The notes under the pieces: model-generated | The model's input: the letters and a program-made list of their open reading frames with translations, nothing else | What the model was told of the DNA's origin: nothing | Database searches by the model: none | Program-made: the position numbers and the translations under genes | Origin: DASXYG01 sp036502625 | GTDB lineage: Bacteria; Actinomycetota; Actinomycetes; Streptosporangiales; Streptosporangiaceae | Length of the DNA stretch: 64,000 nucleotides | Assembly: GCA_036502625.1 (NCBI GenBank) | Contig: DASXYG010000059.1 | Span: 13,360-77,359 of the forward strand | Direction: 5' to 3' | Part shown: piece by piece, positions 34,497-42,871 of the stretch | Layout: the number at the start of each line of letters is the position of its first letter | Position numbering within the stretch: the stretch's first letter is position 1

Positions 34497-36421
34497 GGTC
34501 CGTCATTCTCCCCGCTGCCTGCGGCCGCCGCGTCGACGGGCAGCTCCGCGGCCACCGTGAACCCGCCGCCGTCGCCCGGACCGGCGTCGAACGCGCCGCC
34601 CAGCATCGTCACCCGCTCCCGCATGCCGACCAGCCCGTGGCCGCCGGCCGGGGTGTCGTCGCGTATGCCGGTCACCGCGCCGTCGTCGGCGACGCGGATG
34701 CGCAGCAGGCGCGGTTCGTACGCGACGTTCACGGTGACGGTCGCGCCCGGTGCGTGCCGTCCCGCGTTGCTCAGTGCCTCCTGCACGATGCGGTACGCGG
34801 AGACGTCCACGCCCGCGGGCAGCGGGCGCGGCTCGCCGGTGACCTCCGTGCGCACGGTCATCCCGGCCGCGCGCACACCGCCGATCAGGTCGTCCAGCAG
34901 CTCCATGCCCGGCTGCGGCAGCCGTTCGGCCGCGGTGCCCTCGTCGCGCAGCAGCCCGATGACGCGGCGCATCTCGGTCAGCGCGGTGGTCGACGCGCCG
35001 CGGATCGCGGTGAACGTGCGCAGCGCCTCGTCCGGCAGCCCGGGGATCTTGTACGGCGCGGCCTCCGCCTGGATCGCGATCATCGACATGTGGTGGGCCA
35101 CCACGTCGTGCAGCTCACGGGCGATGCGCGACCGCTCCTCGAGGACCGCCTGGCGCGCGAGGTCCTGGCGGCGCAGCGCGGACTGTTCGGCGAGGCGGTC
35201 CTGCGCGGCGCGGCGGGTGCGGATGTTGTCGCCGAGCACCAGCACGATCAGCGTGAACGCGACCGTCAGCAGCATCGCGGGCGCCGACCAGCCGTAGCGC
35301 ACGAGCAGCAGCGGCAGCGCGACCGCCAGCGTGAGGATGCCGGCGCCCTCGGTGACGCGCCGGTCGTGGCGCAGCGCCACCAGGAACAGCATGACCAGGT
35401 ACGCGATGCAGGCGGTCACCGCCCACGGCCACTCGTGCCCCGGCGCCGCGGGCGGGCTCGGTCCCGACGCCAGCGGGCCGTGCGGGCCGGTGAGCGCGCC
35501 GAGCAGCATGCCGACCGCGGACACCCGCCACGCCGTCAGCGGGAAGCGCGGCGCCAGGAACAGCGGCAGGGTCTGGAACAGGCCCATGGCGTACGCCATG
35601 CCGAGCGTGAAGCCCATCTGCGTGGGCCCGTACATCTGGCCGACGGCCCCGGCGGTCATACCGAAGGAGAAGCCGAGCCACGCGATGAGCAGCAGGATCC
35701 GTACGGCCCGGCCGGACGGCAGCCGGAGGGCGGGCCGCGAGCCGTCCGAGACGCCCCACAGCGCGTCCATCACCGGGCCGAGCACGGGGACCGCGGCGGC
35801 GCCCGTACGCGCGGGCCCGGCCTCCGGCCGCGCCTCGGCGCCGGGCGGTTCCGCGTCCGGCTGCGGGGACGCGGCGCGCCGGATGATCACGCCCACTCCG
35901 GCGACGACGCACGTCACGACGGCGGCGAGCACCGCTTCGTCGGCGGAGGTGCCGAGCACCACGATCGCCGGGAGGAGCAGCGCCAGCGCGCTGACGCCCA
36001 CGACGGCTCCGGTCGTGCCGCGGTCGTGGCGCCATGCGATGAGCAGGATCTCGGCCAGGTAGGCGACGCACGCGGTGATGGCCCAGGGCCAGGTCAGCCC
36101 GTCGACGCCCGCCGCGCCCGGGATGGCGAGGATCATGCCGAGCAGCGAGACCCGCCAGGCCATCAGCGGCATCCACGGCGCGGCGACGAGCGGCACGAGC
36201 TGGAACGCGGCGAGCGCGATGGCGACGTCCTGCGACATGCCCATGCCGGGGAGCTGCGCGATGGCGCCGCCGAGCATCAGGAAGACGATCACCGCCCAGA
36301 CGATGACCAGGACGTACGGCGGGATGATCCGGTCGGCGCGCAGGCGCGGCCGTGGCGGGTCGACGCCCCAGAGCGCACGGCCGAGCGCGCGGAGGACCCC
36401 GCCGGAATTCGGTGCTGCCAT
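34493..36421 (-). CDS. sensor histidine kinase (HisKA_3) with internally duplicated membrane domain
   Basis: 642 residues. Two copies of a four- to five-helix membrane unit come first (about 15-175 and 215-395). Each begins RALWGV or DALWGV, contains AWRVS.GM and WPWA.TAC.AYL, and ends with an A.RHDR segment. A HisKA_3 dimerisation domain (phosphoacceptor His in IARELHDVVAHH) and an ATPase domain (GGHGLVGMRERV) follow. It phosphorylates the coupled NarL-type regulator. The signal is unknown; the duplicated sensor is unusual. Promoter expected in the 119-base divergent region before 36541. Confidence 0.95.
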   Translation of the reverse strand: MAAPNSGGVLRALGRALWGVDPPRPRLRADRIIPPYVLVIVWAVIVFLMLGGAIAQLPGMGMSQDVAIALAAFQLVPLVAAPWMPLMAWRVSLLGMILAIPGAAGVDGLTWPWAITACVAYLAEILLIAWRHDRGTTGAVVGVSALALLLPAIVVLGTSADEAVLAAVVTCVVAGVGVIIRRAASPQPDAEPPGAEARPEAGPARTGAAAVPVLGPVMDALWGVSDGSRPALRLPSGRAVRILLLIAWLGFSFGMTAGAVGQMYGPTQMGFTLGMAYAMGLFQTLPLFLAPRFPLTAWRVSAVGMLLGALTGPHGPLASGPSPPAAPGHEWPWAVTACIAYLVMLFLVALRHDRRVTEGAGILTLAVALPLLLVRYGWSAPAMLLTVAFTLIVLVLGDNIRTRRAAQDRLAEQSALRRQDLARQAVLEERSRIARELHDVVAHHMSMIAIQAEAAPYKIPGLPDEALRTFTAIRGASTTALTEMRRVIGLLRDEGTAAERLPQPGMELLDDLIGGVRAAGMTVRTEVTGEPRPLPAGVDVSAYRIVQEALSNAGRHAPGATVTVNVAYEPRLLRIRVADDGAVTGIRDDTPAGGHGLVGMRERVTMLGGAFDAGPGDGGGFTVAAELPVDAAAAGSGENDGP

Positions 36422-36540
36422 GACCCGGCCAGCGTAGCCGCGCGCCCGGCACCACCGCGTGACCAGCGCGAGCGATCACCCGCGTACCCCGCAGGTATGA
36501 CACCCCAGGCGCCGCCGGGCGCGGATGGGACGATGACCCG

Positions 36541-37155
36541 GTGGACGAGATCGAGGAACTGCGCGGCCGGTGGGCCGCGCTCGGCGGTGCTCCGGAGACC
36601 GGGGACGACCTGCTGCGCCGCTACGCCGAGCCGCACCGGCGCTACCACGGGGTCGCGCACCTGCGCGCCGTGCTCGACGCCGTGGACGACCTGGCCGGGC
36701 ATGCCGCCGACGCGGACGCCGTACGGCTCGCCGCGTGGTTCCACGACGCCGTCTACGATCCGGCGCGCGACGACAACGAGCGGGCGAGCGCCGACCTGGC
36801 ACGCGCGCGGCTCGGCGGGCATCCGGCCGCCGGCGAGGTCGTCCGCCTCGTGCTGCTGACGGCGCAGCACGCGCCGCTGCCGGCCGACCGCGACGGCGCC
36901 GTGCTCTGCGACGCCGACCTCGCGATCCTCGCCGCGGACCCCGAGACGTACGCCGCGTACGCGGCCGCCGTGCGCGCCGAGTACGCCGCCGTGCCGGACG
37001 ACGCGTTCCGCGCGGGCCGCGCGCGCGTCCTCGGCGACCTGCTCGGCCACCGGTGGCTGTTCCACACCCCGGCCGGCCGCGACCGCTACGAGTCCGCCGC
37101 CCGCCGCAACCTCCGTACGGAGCTGGACCTCCTGGGCGGGTCGCGCGGGGCGTAG
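36541..37155 (+). CDS. HD-domain metal-dependent protein
   Basis: 204 residues from GTG 36541. Histidines and aspartates suit an HD-superfamily phosphohydrolase: RRYHGVAHL, WFHDAVYD and later CDADLAIL. The family ('predicted metal-dependent HD superfamily phosphohydrolase') has no established substrate. It is divergent from the sensor kinase and codirectional with the acyltransferase. Confidence 0.85.
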   Translation: MDEIEELRGRWAALGGAPETGDDLLRRYAEPHRRYHGVAHLRAVLDAVDDLAGHAADADAVRLAAWFHDAVYDPARDDNERASADLARARLGGHPAAGEVVRLVLLTAQHAPLPADRDGAVLCDADLAILAADPETYAAYAAAVRAEYAAVPDDAFRAGRARVLGDLLGHRWLFHTPAGRDRYESAARRNLRTELDLLGGSRGA

Positions 37156-37228
37156 CGCCCCAGAGGTACACGGGGATGGGACCCGGCGGGCGATGCCCGT
37201 ACGGGCGGGGAATCCCTAGCGTCGTGGC

Positions 37229-38452
37229 GTGACCATCCAACAGACCCGCCCCGCTTGGGTCCGCCGCGTCGCGGACGGCACACCGGCCGGGCGCGACCGG
37301 GCCATCGACGGGCTGCGCGCCCTCGCGATCTGCGGCGTCGTCGCCGGGCACTGGCTCGTGGCCGTCCAGGTGCCGCACGCGGACGGCGCGCTGCACAACG
37401 CCAGCCCGCTGCGCGACCTGCCGTACCTCGCCCCGGCGTCCTGGGTGCTGCAGATGCTCGGGCTGTTCTTCCTGGTCGGCGGCTACACCGGGGCCATCGG
37501 ATGGGCGCGCGCCCGGGAGCGCGGCACCTCGTACGCGGACTGGCTCGGCACGCGCACCCGGCGGCTGGGGCGGCCGGTGCTCGCGGTCACCGCCGCGTGG
37601 GGGTGCGCGCTGCCGCTGCTCGCGCTCGCCGGCGTGCCGGGGACGACGCAGCGGACGTGCGCGGTGCTGATCGTCCAGCCGCTGTGGTTCATCGGCGTCT
37701 ATCTGGTGGCCACCGCGCTGACGCCGCTGGTCGTGGCGCTCGACCGGCGGCTCGGCGCGGCCGCGCCCCTGCCCGCCGTGGCCATCGTGGCCGTCGTGGA
37801 CGCGCTGCGGTACGGCCCGTGGGCGCACGCCGTGCCCGGCTGGGTCGGGCTGGTCAACATCGTCCCCGGCTGGCTTTTCGCGTACCAGCTCGGCGTCGCC
37901 TGGGCGCACGGCCGGCTGCGCCGCCGTACGGCCGCGCTGATGGCCGCGGCCGGTGTGGCGCTGTTCGCCGTGCTGATCGCGCGGTTCGGCTACCCGGCCA
38001 GCATGGTGGGCGTGCCGGGCGCCGCGCGCTCCAACTCCAACCCGCCGTCGCTGCTGGTCATCGCCCTGGCGGCGGCGCAGTGCGGCGTCGCGATCCTGCT
38101 CCGCGACCGGATCGCCGCCTGGCTGCGCCACCCGGTCGCGTGGGCCGCCGTGGTCATGGCCAACCTCGCCGCGATGACGATCTTCTGCTGGCACCTGACC
38201 GCCGTCCTGCTGGTCAGCCTGGTGTCGGACGCCGTGGCCGGACCGCTGCCCGGCCTGCACGACACCCCCGCCGGGCCGGGCTGGGTGCTCACCCGGCTGG
38301 CCTGGCTGCCGGTCTTCGCGGTCGTGCTCGCGGGCCTGTGGTTCGCGGTGCGCCGCTGGGAGTCCGCCTGGCCGCCCGGCCACCGCGTAGCCAAGACGCT
38401 GGTGGCGCTGGCGTCCGCGGGCTTCGCGGTGTACGCGCTCGCGGTGATGTGA
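37229..38452 (+). CDS. membrane acyltransferase (acyltransferase-3 family)
   Basis: 407 residues with about ten membrane helices and the family start RAIDGLRALAICGVVAGHW, where the His in the first helix is a conserved active-site candidate. Acyltransferase-3 proteins move acetyl or other acyl groups onto sugars, peptidoglycan or natural products at the membrane. The start is GTG 37229. It converges on the DUF4031 gene, with 63 bases between stops. Confidence 0.9.
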   Translation: MTIQQTRPAWVRRVADGTPAGRDRAIDGLRALAICGVVAGHWLVAVQVPHADGALHNASPLRDLPYLAPASWVLQMLGLFFLVGGYTGAIGWARARERGTSYADWLGTRTRRLGRPVLAVTAAWGCALPLLALAGVPGTTQRTCAVLIVQPLWFIGVYLVATALTPLVVALDRRLGAAAPLPAVAIVAVVDALRYGPWAHAVPGWVGLVNIVPGWLFAYQLGVAWAHGRLRRRTAALMAAAGVALFAVLIARFGYPASMVGVPGAARSNSNPPSLLVIALAAAQCGVAILLRDRIAAWLRHPVAWAAVVMANLAAMTIFCWHLTAVLLVSLVSDAVAGPLPGLHDTPAGPGWVLTRLAWLPVFAVVLAGLWFAVRRWESAWPPGHRVAKTLVALASAGFAVYALAVM

Positions 38453-38515
38453 CGCCGCGCACGGCCGTCGCGCGGGTGCGCACGACCTCGGCGGTGGACC
38501 GGTCGCGGCCCAGGG

Positions 38516-38791
38516 TCATGGTCGTCCCGTACGGGCGGCCCGCCTGCGGCGCAGGCCCGCGCCCGTCAGCCGGGCGAGCAGCTCCTGGCAGCCCACCGGG
38601 TGGGCGCCGAGGCCCACGGCGGCGGTGTACGTGTCGGACGGAACGTCGTAGTGGTCGCGCTCGAACGCGCGCGGCGGCACCCCGAGCCGCTCCGCGAACG
38701 CGTGCAGCTCCGCGTACGACACGTCGCTGACCAGGTGCGACCAGACGCGGCCGCGCGCGGGCCAGATCGGGGGGTCGATGAGGATCGCCAC
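38516..38791 (-). CDS. DUF4031 protein
   Basis: 91 residues from GTG 38791. The sequence I-D-P-P-I-W-P, WSHLVSD, LHAFAERLGVPPRAFERDHYD is the DUF4031 signature (a short actinobacterial domain often annotated only by that number). No known catalytic role. It is divergent from the dipeptidase gene, with 60 bases between starts. Confidence 0.85.
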   Translation of the reverse strand: MAILIDPPIWPARGRVWSHLVSDVSYAELHAFAERLGVPPRAFERDHYDVPSDTYTAAVGLGAHPVGCQELLARLTGAGLRRRRAARTGRP

Positions 38792-38851
38792 GCAAGCGAT
38801 GGTAGCCGCGGCGCGGTGCGCCCCTCCGTACGGATCCGCGCGCGGAATACG

Positions 38852-40258
38852 ATGCGAATCATGACCATCGACCCCCGTGAGCACGTCGCCGCCGAGGCCG
38901 CCGAGTTCTTCGCGTCGCTGAAGGAATGGCTGGCCATCCCGTCGATCTCCGGACAGCCCGAGCACCACGACGACGTACGCCGCAGCGCGGAGTGGCTTGT
39001 CGCGCACCTGCGCGGCATCGGCTTCCCGGTGGCCGAGGTGTGGGAGTCCGACGGCCTGCCCGCCGTCTTCGCCGAGTGGCCGTCCGGCGACCCGGACGCG
39101 CCGACGGTCGTCGTCTACGGCCACCACGACGTCCAGCCGGTCGACCCGGTCGAGCTGTGGGAGACCGAGCCGTTCGCGCCGACCGAGCGCGGCGACCGGC
39201 TGTACGGCAGGGGCGCGGCCGACGACAAGGGCCAGGTCTTCTTCCACACCCTCGGCGTCCGCGCCCACCTCGCCGCCACCGGGCGTACGGCGCCCGCGGT
39301 GAACCTGAAGCTGATCGTCGAGGGCGAGGAGGAGTCCGGCTCGCCGCACTTCGCCGACCTGCTGCGGGCCCACCGCGACCGGCTCGCCTGCGACGTCGTC
39401 GTGGTGTCCGACACCGGCATGTGGGCCGCCGACACCCCGAGCACGTGCACGGCGATGCGCGGCATGACCGACTGCGACGTCGCCTTCTCCGGCCCGTCCG
39501 GCGACGTCCACTCCGGCGTGTTCGGCGGCGCGATCCCGAACCCGCTGACCGAGCTGTGCCGCGTCCTCGGCGGCATGCACGACACCGACGGCCACGTCAC
39601 CATCGACGGCTTCTACGACGACGTCGTCGAGCTGACCCCGGCCGAGCGCGAGATGATCGCCAAGCTGCCGTTCGACGAGGCGGCCTGGCTGGCCAACGCG
39701 AAGTCCACGGCGGCGCGCGGCGAGACCGGCTTCACCACGCTCGAACGCGTGTGGGCGCGGCCGACCGCCGAGCTGAACGGCATGTGGGGCGGCTACACCG
39801 GCGCGGGCCACAAGACGATCGTGCCCTCCGACGCGCACGCCAAGGTGTCGTTCCGGCTGGTCGCGGGGCAGGAGCCGGCGACCGTCCAGAAGCGGTTCGA
39901 GTCGTGGCTTGCCGCGCGCGTACCCGAGGGCGTCCGCGCGGAGGTCCACTGGCACGGGCCCGGCGTACGGCCGTGCCTGACGCCGCTCGGCCACCCGGCG
40001 CTCCAGGCGGTCACCGACGCCATGGGCGCGACGTTCGGCAAGGAGATCCTCTACACCCGCGAGGGCGGCTCGGGTCCCGAGGCGGACCTCCAGGACGTCC
40101 TCGCCGCGCCGGTCGTGTTCCTCGGCGTCAGCCTCCCGGACGACGGCTGGCACGCACCGAACGAGAAGGTCGAGATGCCACTGCTGCTCAAGGGCGCCGA
40201 GGCGGCCGCCCACCTGTGGACGGGCCTCGCCGCCACAATGTCGAAGGGGGATGCGTGA
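38852..40258 (+). CDS. M20-family dipeptidase
   Basis: 468 residues from ATG 38852 (ATG 38861 is an alternative). Zinc-binding and catalytic motifs of the M20/CNDP family are present: YGHHDVQPVDP, GRGAADDKGQ, EGEEESGSPHF, and a late His in DGWHAPNEK. The lid domain contains ERVWARPTAELNGMWGGYTG. Di-zinc cytoplasmic dipeptidase. The stop overlaps the nudC start (GTGA), so the two are translationally coupled. Confidence 0.94.
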   Translation: MRIMTIDPREHVAAEAAEFFASLKEWLAIPSISGQPEHHDDVRRSAEWLVAHLRGIGFPVAEVWESDGLPAVFAEWPSGDPDAPTVVVYGHHDVQPVDPVELWETEPFAPTERGDRLYGRGAADDKGQVFFHTLGVRAHLAATGRTAPAVNLKLIVEGEEESGSPHFADLLRAHRDRLACDVVVVSDTGMWAADTPSTCTAMRGMTDCDVAFSGPSGDVHSGVFGGAIPNPLTELCRVLGGMHDTDGHVTIDGFYDDVVELTPAEREMIAKLPFDEAAWLANAKSTAARGETGFTTLERVWARPTAELNGMWGGYTGAGHKTIVPSDAHAKVSFRLVAGQEPATVQKRFESWLAARVPEGVRAEVHWHGPGVRPCLTPLGHPALQAVTDAMGATFGKEILYTREGGSGPEADLQDVLAAPVVFLGVSLPDDGWHAPNEKVEMPLLLKGAEAAAHLWTGLAATMSKGDA

Positions 40259-41178
40259 ACGTTCCTGAGCTGCGCGGCGAGCTCGCGCTGTCGCGGTCGG
40301 AGCTCGACCGGGTGTCCGAGCGCCGCGGCGACACCGAGTGGGTCGCGAAGACGTGGGACGATCCGGCCACCCGGGTGTTCGGCATCAGCACCGAGGGCAA
40401 GGCACTCGTCGACGAACCGACCGCGTCCCTGGTGCTGACCGGCACCGACACCGCCCCGGACGGCATCCGCTGCCTGCTGGGCATCGACGCCGACGACGTC
40501 GCGTACTTCAGCGTCGTCACCGACGCCCTGCCCGACCTCCCCGGCACCCCGATGGGCATCCGGCAGGTGGCCACGCTGCTCGGCGCGCGCGACACCGGCC
40601 TGCTGACCCACGCCGTGGCCCTGGAGTACTGGCACGTCACGCACGGCTTCTGCCCGCAGTGCGGCGCGGCCACCGAGGTCAAGTCGGCGGGGAGCGTACG
40701 CGTCTGCCCGGTCGACGGCAGCCAGCACTTCCCGCGCGTCGACCCCGCCGTGATCATGCTGGTGCTCGACGACCCCGCCGACCCCGCCGACCAGCGGTGC
40801 CTGCTCGGCAGCGGAACGGTCTGGGCCAGCAACCGCTACTCCACGCTCGCCGGGTTCGTCGAGCCGGGCGAGTCGCTGGAGCGCGCGGTGGCCCGCGAGG
40901 TGGGGGAGGAGGTGGGCGTCCGCGTGACGGAGGCCCGCTACCTCGGCAGCCAGCCGTGGCCGATGCCGCGCAGCCTGATGCTCGGCTTCTTCGCGCTCGC
41001 GCCGGACCCCGAGCCCGTGCGCTTCCGCGACGGCGAGATCACCGCGGCCCGGTGGTTCACCCGTACGGAACTGGCCGAGGCGGCGGCGTCCGGCGAGATC
41101 AAGCTGCCCGGCCCCATCTCGATCGCCCGCCACCTCATCGAGACGTGGTACGGCGAGGAGCTGCCCGGCTCCTGGTGA
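40255..41178 (+). CDS. nudC: NAD+/NADH diphosphatase NudC
   Basis: 307 residues from GTG 40255 with GAAGGGGG upstream. A zinc-ribbon-like segment (FCPQCG ... VCPVDG) precedes the Nudix domain. The Nudix box runs from GFVEPGESLE to REVGEEVGV, followed by SQPWPMPRS, the signature of NADH pyrophosphatases. NudC hydrolyses NAD(H) to NMN(H) and AMP and can remove NAD caps from RNA. The fourth zinc ligand, usually Cys, is Asp. nudC next to mycoredoxin and uvrD2 is the conserved actinobacterial order, although two genes intervene here. Confidence 0.94.
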   Translation: MNVPELRGELALSRSELDRVSERRGDTEWVAKTWDDPATRVFGISTEGKALVDEPTASLVLTGTDTAPDGIRCLLGIDADDVAYFSVVTDALPDLPGTPMGIRQVATLLGARDTGLLTHAVALEYWHVTHGFCPQCGAATEVKSAGSVRVCPVDGSQHFPRVDPAVIMLVLDDPADPADQRCLLGSGTVWASNRYSTLAGFVEPGESLERAVAREVGEEVGVRVTEARYLGSQPWPMPRSLMLGFFALAPDPEPVRFRDGEITAARWFTRTELAEAAASGEIKLPGPISIARHLIETWYGEELPGSW

Positions 41179-41216
41179 CCGCCGCGCACGACGGGGGTAT
41201 CGTCGTGCGCGGCGGT
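41178..41216 (+). terminator. strong hairpin terminator after nudC
   Basis: ACCGCCGCGCACGAC (41178-41192) pairs perfectly over 15 bp with 41202-41216; the loop is nine bases. It begins at the last base of the nudC stop codon. There is no T-run, which is common for actinobacterial terminators. It separates nudC from the structured leader of the next gene. Confidence 0.75.
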
Positions 41217-41230
41217 TCCCGGCCGCCTCT

Positions 41231-41311
41231 GGGTCCGCGGGCAGGGCTGCAAGCCCACCGGTTCGTACGACAGGCAACCGGCAGATCCTTCCCGCCCGAT
41301 GCCGCGGACCC
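41231..41311 (+). promoter_or_regulatory. structured leader (three-helix junction) upstream of serine hydrolase
   Basis: Outer helix GGGTCCGCGG (41231-41240) pairs perfectly with 41302-41311. Inside are GGGCT/AGCCC (41244-41248/41252-41256) and CCGGTT/AACCGG (41258-41263/41276-41281). An alternative pairing GCCCG (41294-41298)/CGGGC (41313-41317) would exclude the outer helix. The element ends about 25 bases before the GTG at 41336. It fits no riboswitch class that I recognise; it could be a cis-regulatory RNA or only a GC-rich fold. Confidence 0.45.
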
Positions 41312-41335
41312 GCGGGCGCCGAGGAAAGGACTGCC

Positions 41336-42826
41336 GTGTCCGATCACGCACGCGCGCTCCCCGACCGCCCGAACCTCCGCCACCTGAAGCTGGAGGCGAA
41401 GCGGCGGCTGGCCGCGGGGGAGTTCGCGACCCTTCACGAGGCGCAGCTCGCCATCGCCCGCGAGCACGGCCTGCCGAGCTGGACCGCGCTCAAGCGGCGC
41501 ATCGAGGCGACACCCGCAAGCCCCGCGCTCACCCAGGTCAACTGGGTGATCTCCCGGTTCGCCGACGCCGGCGGACCTGCCTGGGCGGCGCCGGACACCA
41601 CCGAGCTGCGCGACCACTTCGACGACCGCTTCCTCAGCGTCGTCGAGCCGCCCGCGCTCGTCCGCACGCTGACGCGCGTGGCGCCGCGGCTGCGCGAGGA
41701 GCTCGTCGTCATGCACGAGACGCCGGTGAGCCTGCGCGCCCGCGTCGGCGGCCTCCAGGTCGAGGCGGCGACCGAGCCCACCGCGCCGTACCGGCTCACC
41801 GGCCTGCGCGCCTACCCGGTGGGCAGCCGGGTCACCGACGCGCGCGTCGCGGCGCCGTCCACCCGTACGGACGGCGACGTGCCCGCCGAGGCGCTGCGGG
41901 TGATGGAGGAGTCCGTCGGCGAGCTCGGCCTGCCCGGGCTCGTCGCGGCCGGCGCGGCGCACCGGCCCGGATGGGCGGCCGCGCGGGGGAGCGCGGACCT
42001 GGAGCGCGGCGAGGAGCTGACCACCGGCCACCGGGTCCCCGCCTACTCGATCACCAAGATCGTCACCGCGACCGCCGTGCTGTGCCTGGTCGCCGACGGC
42101 CTGATCGGCCTCGACACCCCGGCGAACACGTACCTGCGGGAGGTCCGCCTCGGCGACGACACGGTGACCGTACGGGAACTGCTCGCCCACACCGGCGGCG
42201 TGGCCGGTCCCGAGGAGCTGTTCACCGAGGAGGTCCCCGACCAGGCGCGGCTCCTCGGGCCGGTCGTGGCGTGCGACGGCCCGCGCGGCACCTTCGCGTA
42301 CAGCAACGGCGGCTACGGCGTGCTCGGCCGGCTCATCGCCGACGTCACCGGCGTGCCGTACACCGACACCGCCACCGACCTGGTCCTGCGTCCGCTGGCG
42401 ATGCGCGACTCGTCGTTCCCCCGCCGGTGGCCCGACGCCGGCGCGGTCACCGGCTACCGGCTGGCCGACGACGGCGCGTTCGTGCCGGTGCCGCGCCAGG
42501 TCTGCGCGCTGCCTGCCGCCGGCGGCCTGTGGTCGACCGCTTCGGACCTGCTCCGCCTCGCCCGTACGTGGTCGACGCTGCTGCCCGCCGAGCTCGCGGA
42601 CGAGGCGCTGCGCCCGCACGCCGAGCGCGGCCCCGACCGCGCGGCGATCGGCCTCGGCTGGCTGCTCAACGGGCCGAAGGACGTGTACGGCCACGCGGGC
42701 GGCGGCCCGGGCGCGTGCACGTCACTGATCGTGCGGTCGAGCACCGGCCAGGCCGGGGTGGCGGTGGCCAACCGGCTGATCCCCATCGAACCCGTCAACG
42801 CCCGGATGCTCGTGCCGCTCGGCTGA
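41336..42826 (+). CDS. serine hydrolase of the beta-lactamase/penicillin-binding family with N-terminal helical domain
   Basis: 496 residues from GTG 41336 (GAGGAAAGGA upstream). The C-terminal two-thirds is a class C beta-lactamase-like domain: SxxK in SITKIV, YSN in YSNGGYG, and HAGGG in place of the KTG triad. The N-terminal 55 residues (LRHLKLEAKRRL...HEAQLAIAREHGLPSW) match the short helical segment seen before ankyrin-type repeats in some actinobacterial proteins. There is no signal peptide, so it is probably cytoplasmic, unusual for the family. Substrate unknown. Confidence 0.88.
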   Translation: MSDHARALPDRPNLRHLKLEAKRRLAAGEFATLHEAQLAIAREHGLPSWTALKRRIEATPASPALTQVNWVISRFADAGGPAWAAPDTTELRDHFDDRFLSVVEPPALVRTLTRVAPRLREELVVMHETPVSLRARVGGLQVEAATEPTAPYRLTGLRAYPVGSRVTDARVAAPSTRTDGDVPAEALRVMEESVGELGLPGLVAAGAAHRPGWAAARGSADLERGEELTTGHRVPAYSITKIVTATAVLCLVADGLIGLDTPANTYLREVRLGDDTVTVRELLAHTGGVAGPEELFTEEVPDQARLLGPVVACDGPRGTFAYSNGGYGVLGRLIADVTGVPYTDTATDLVLRPLAMRDSSFPRRWPDAGAVTGYRLADDGAFVPVPRQVCALPAAGGLWSTASDLLRLARTWSTLLPAELADEALRPHAERGPDRAAIGLGWLLNGPKDVYGHAGGGPGACTSLIVRSSTGQAGVAVANRLIPIEPVNARMLVPLG

Positions 42827-42837
42827 GCGCGGCGGCC

Positions 42838-42867
42838 GCGGCGCCCCGGCACCGGCCGGGGCGCCGC
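42838..42867. terminator. bidirectional terminator between convergent genes
   Basis: A 13-bp perfect stem (42838-42850 with 42855-42867, loop ACCG) sits between the serine hydrolase stop and the GDPD stop. The symmetric position suits termination from both sides. Confidence 0.7.
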
Positions 42868-42871
42868 CCCG

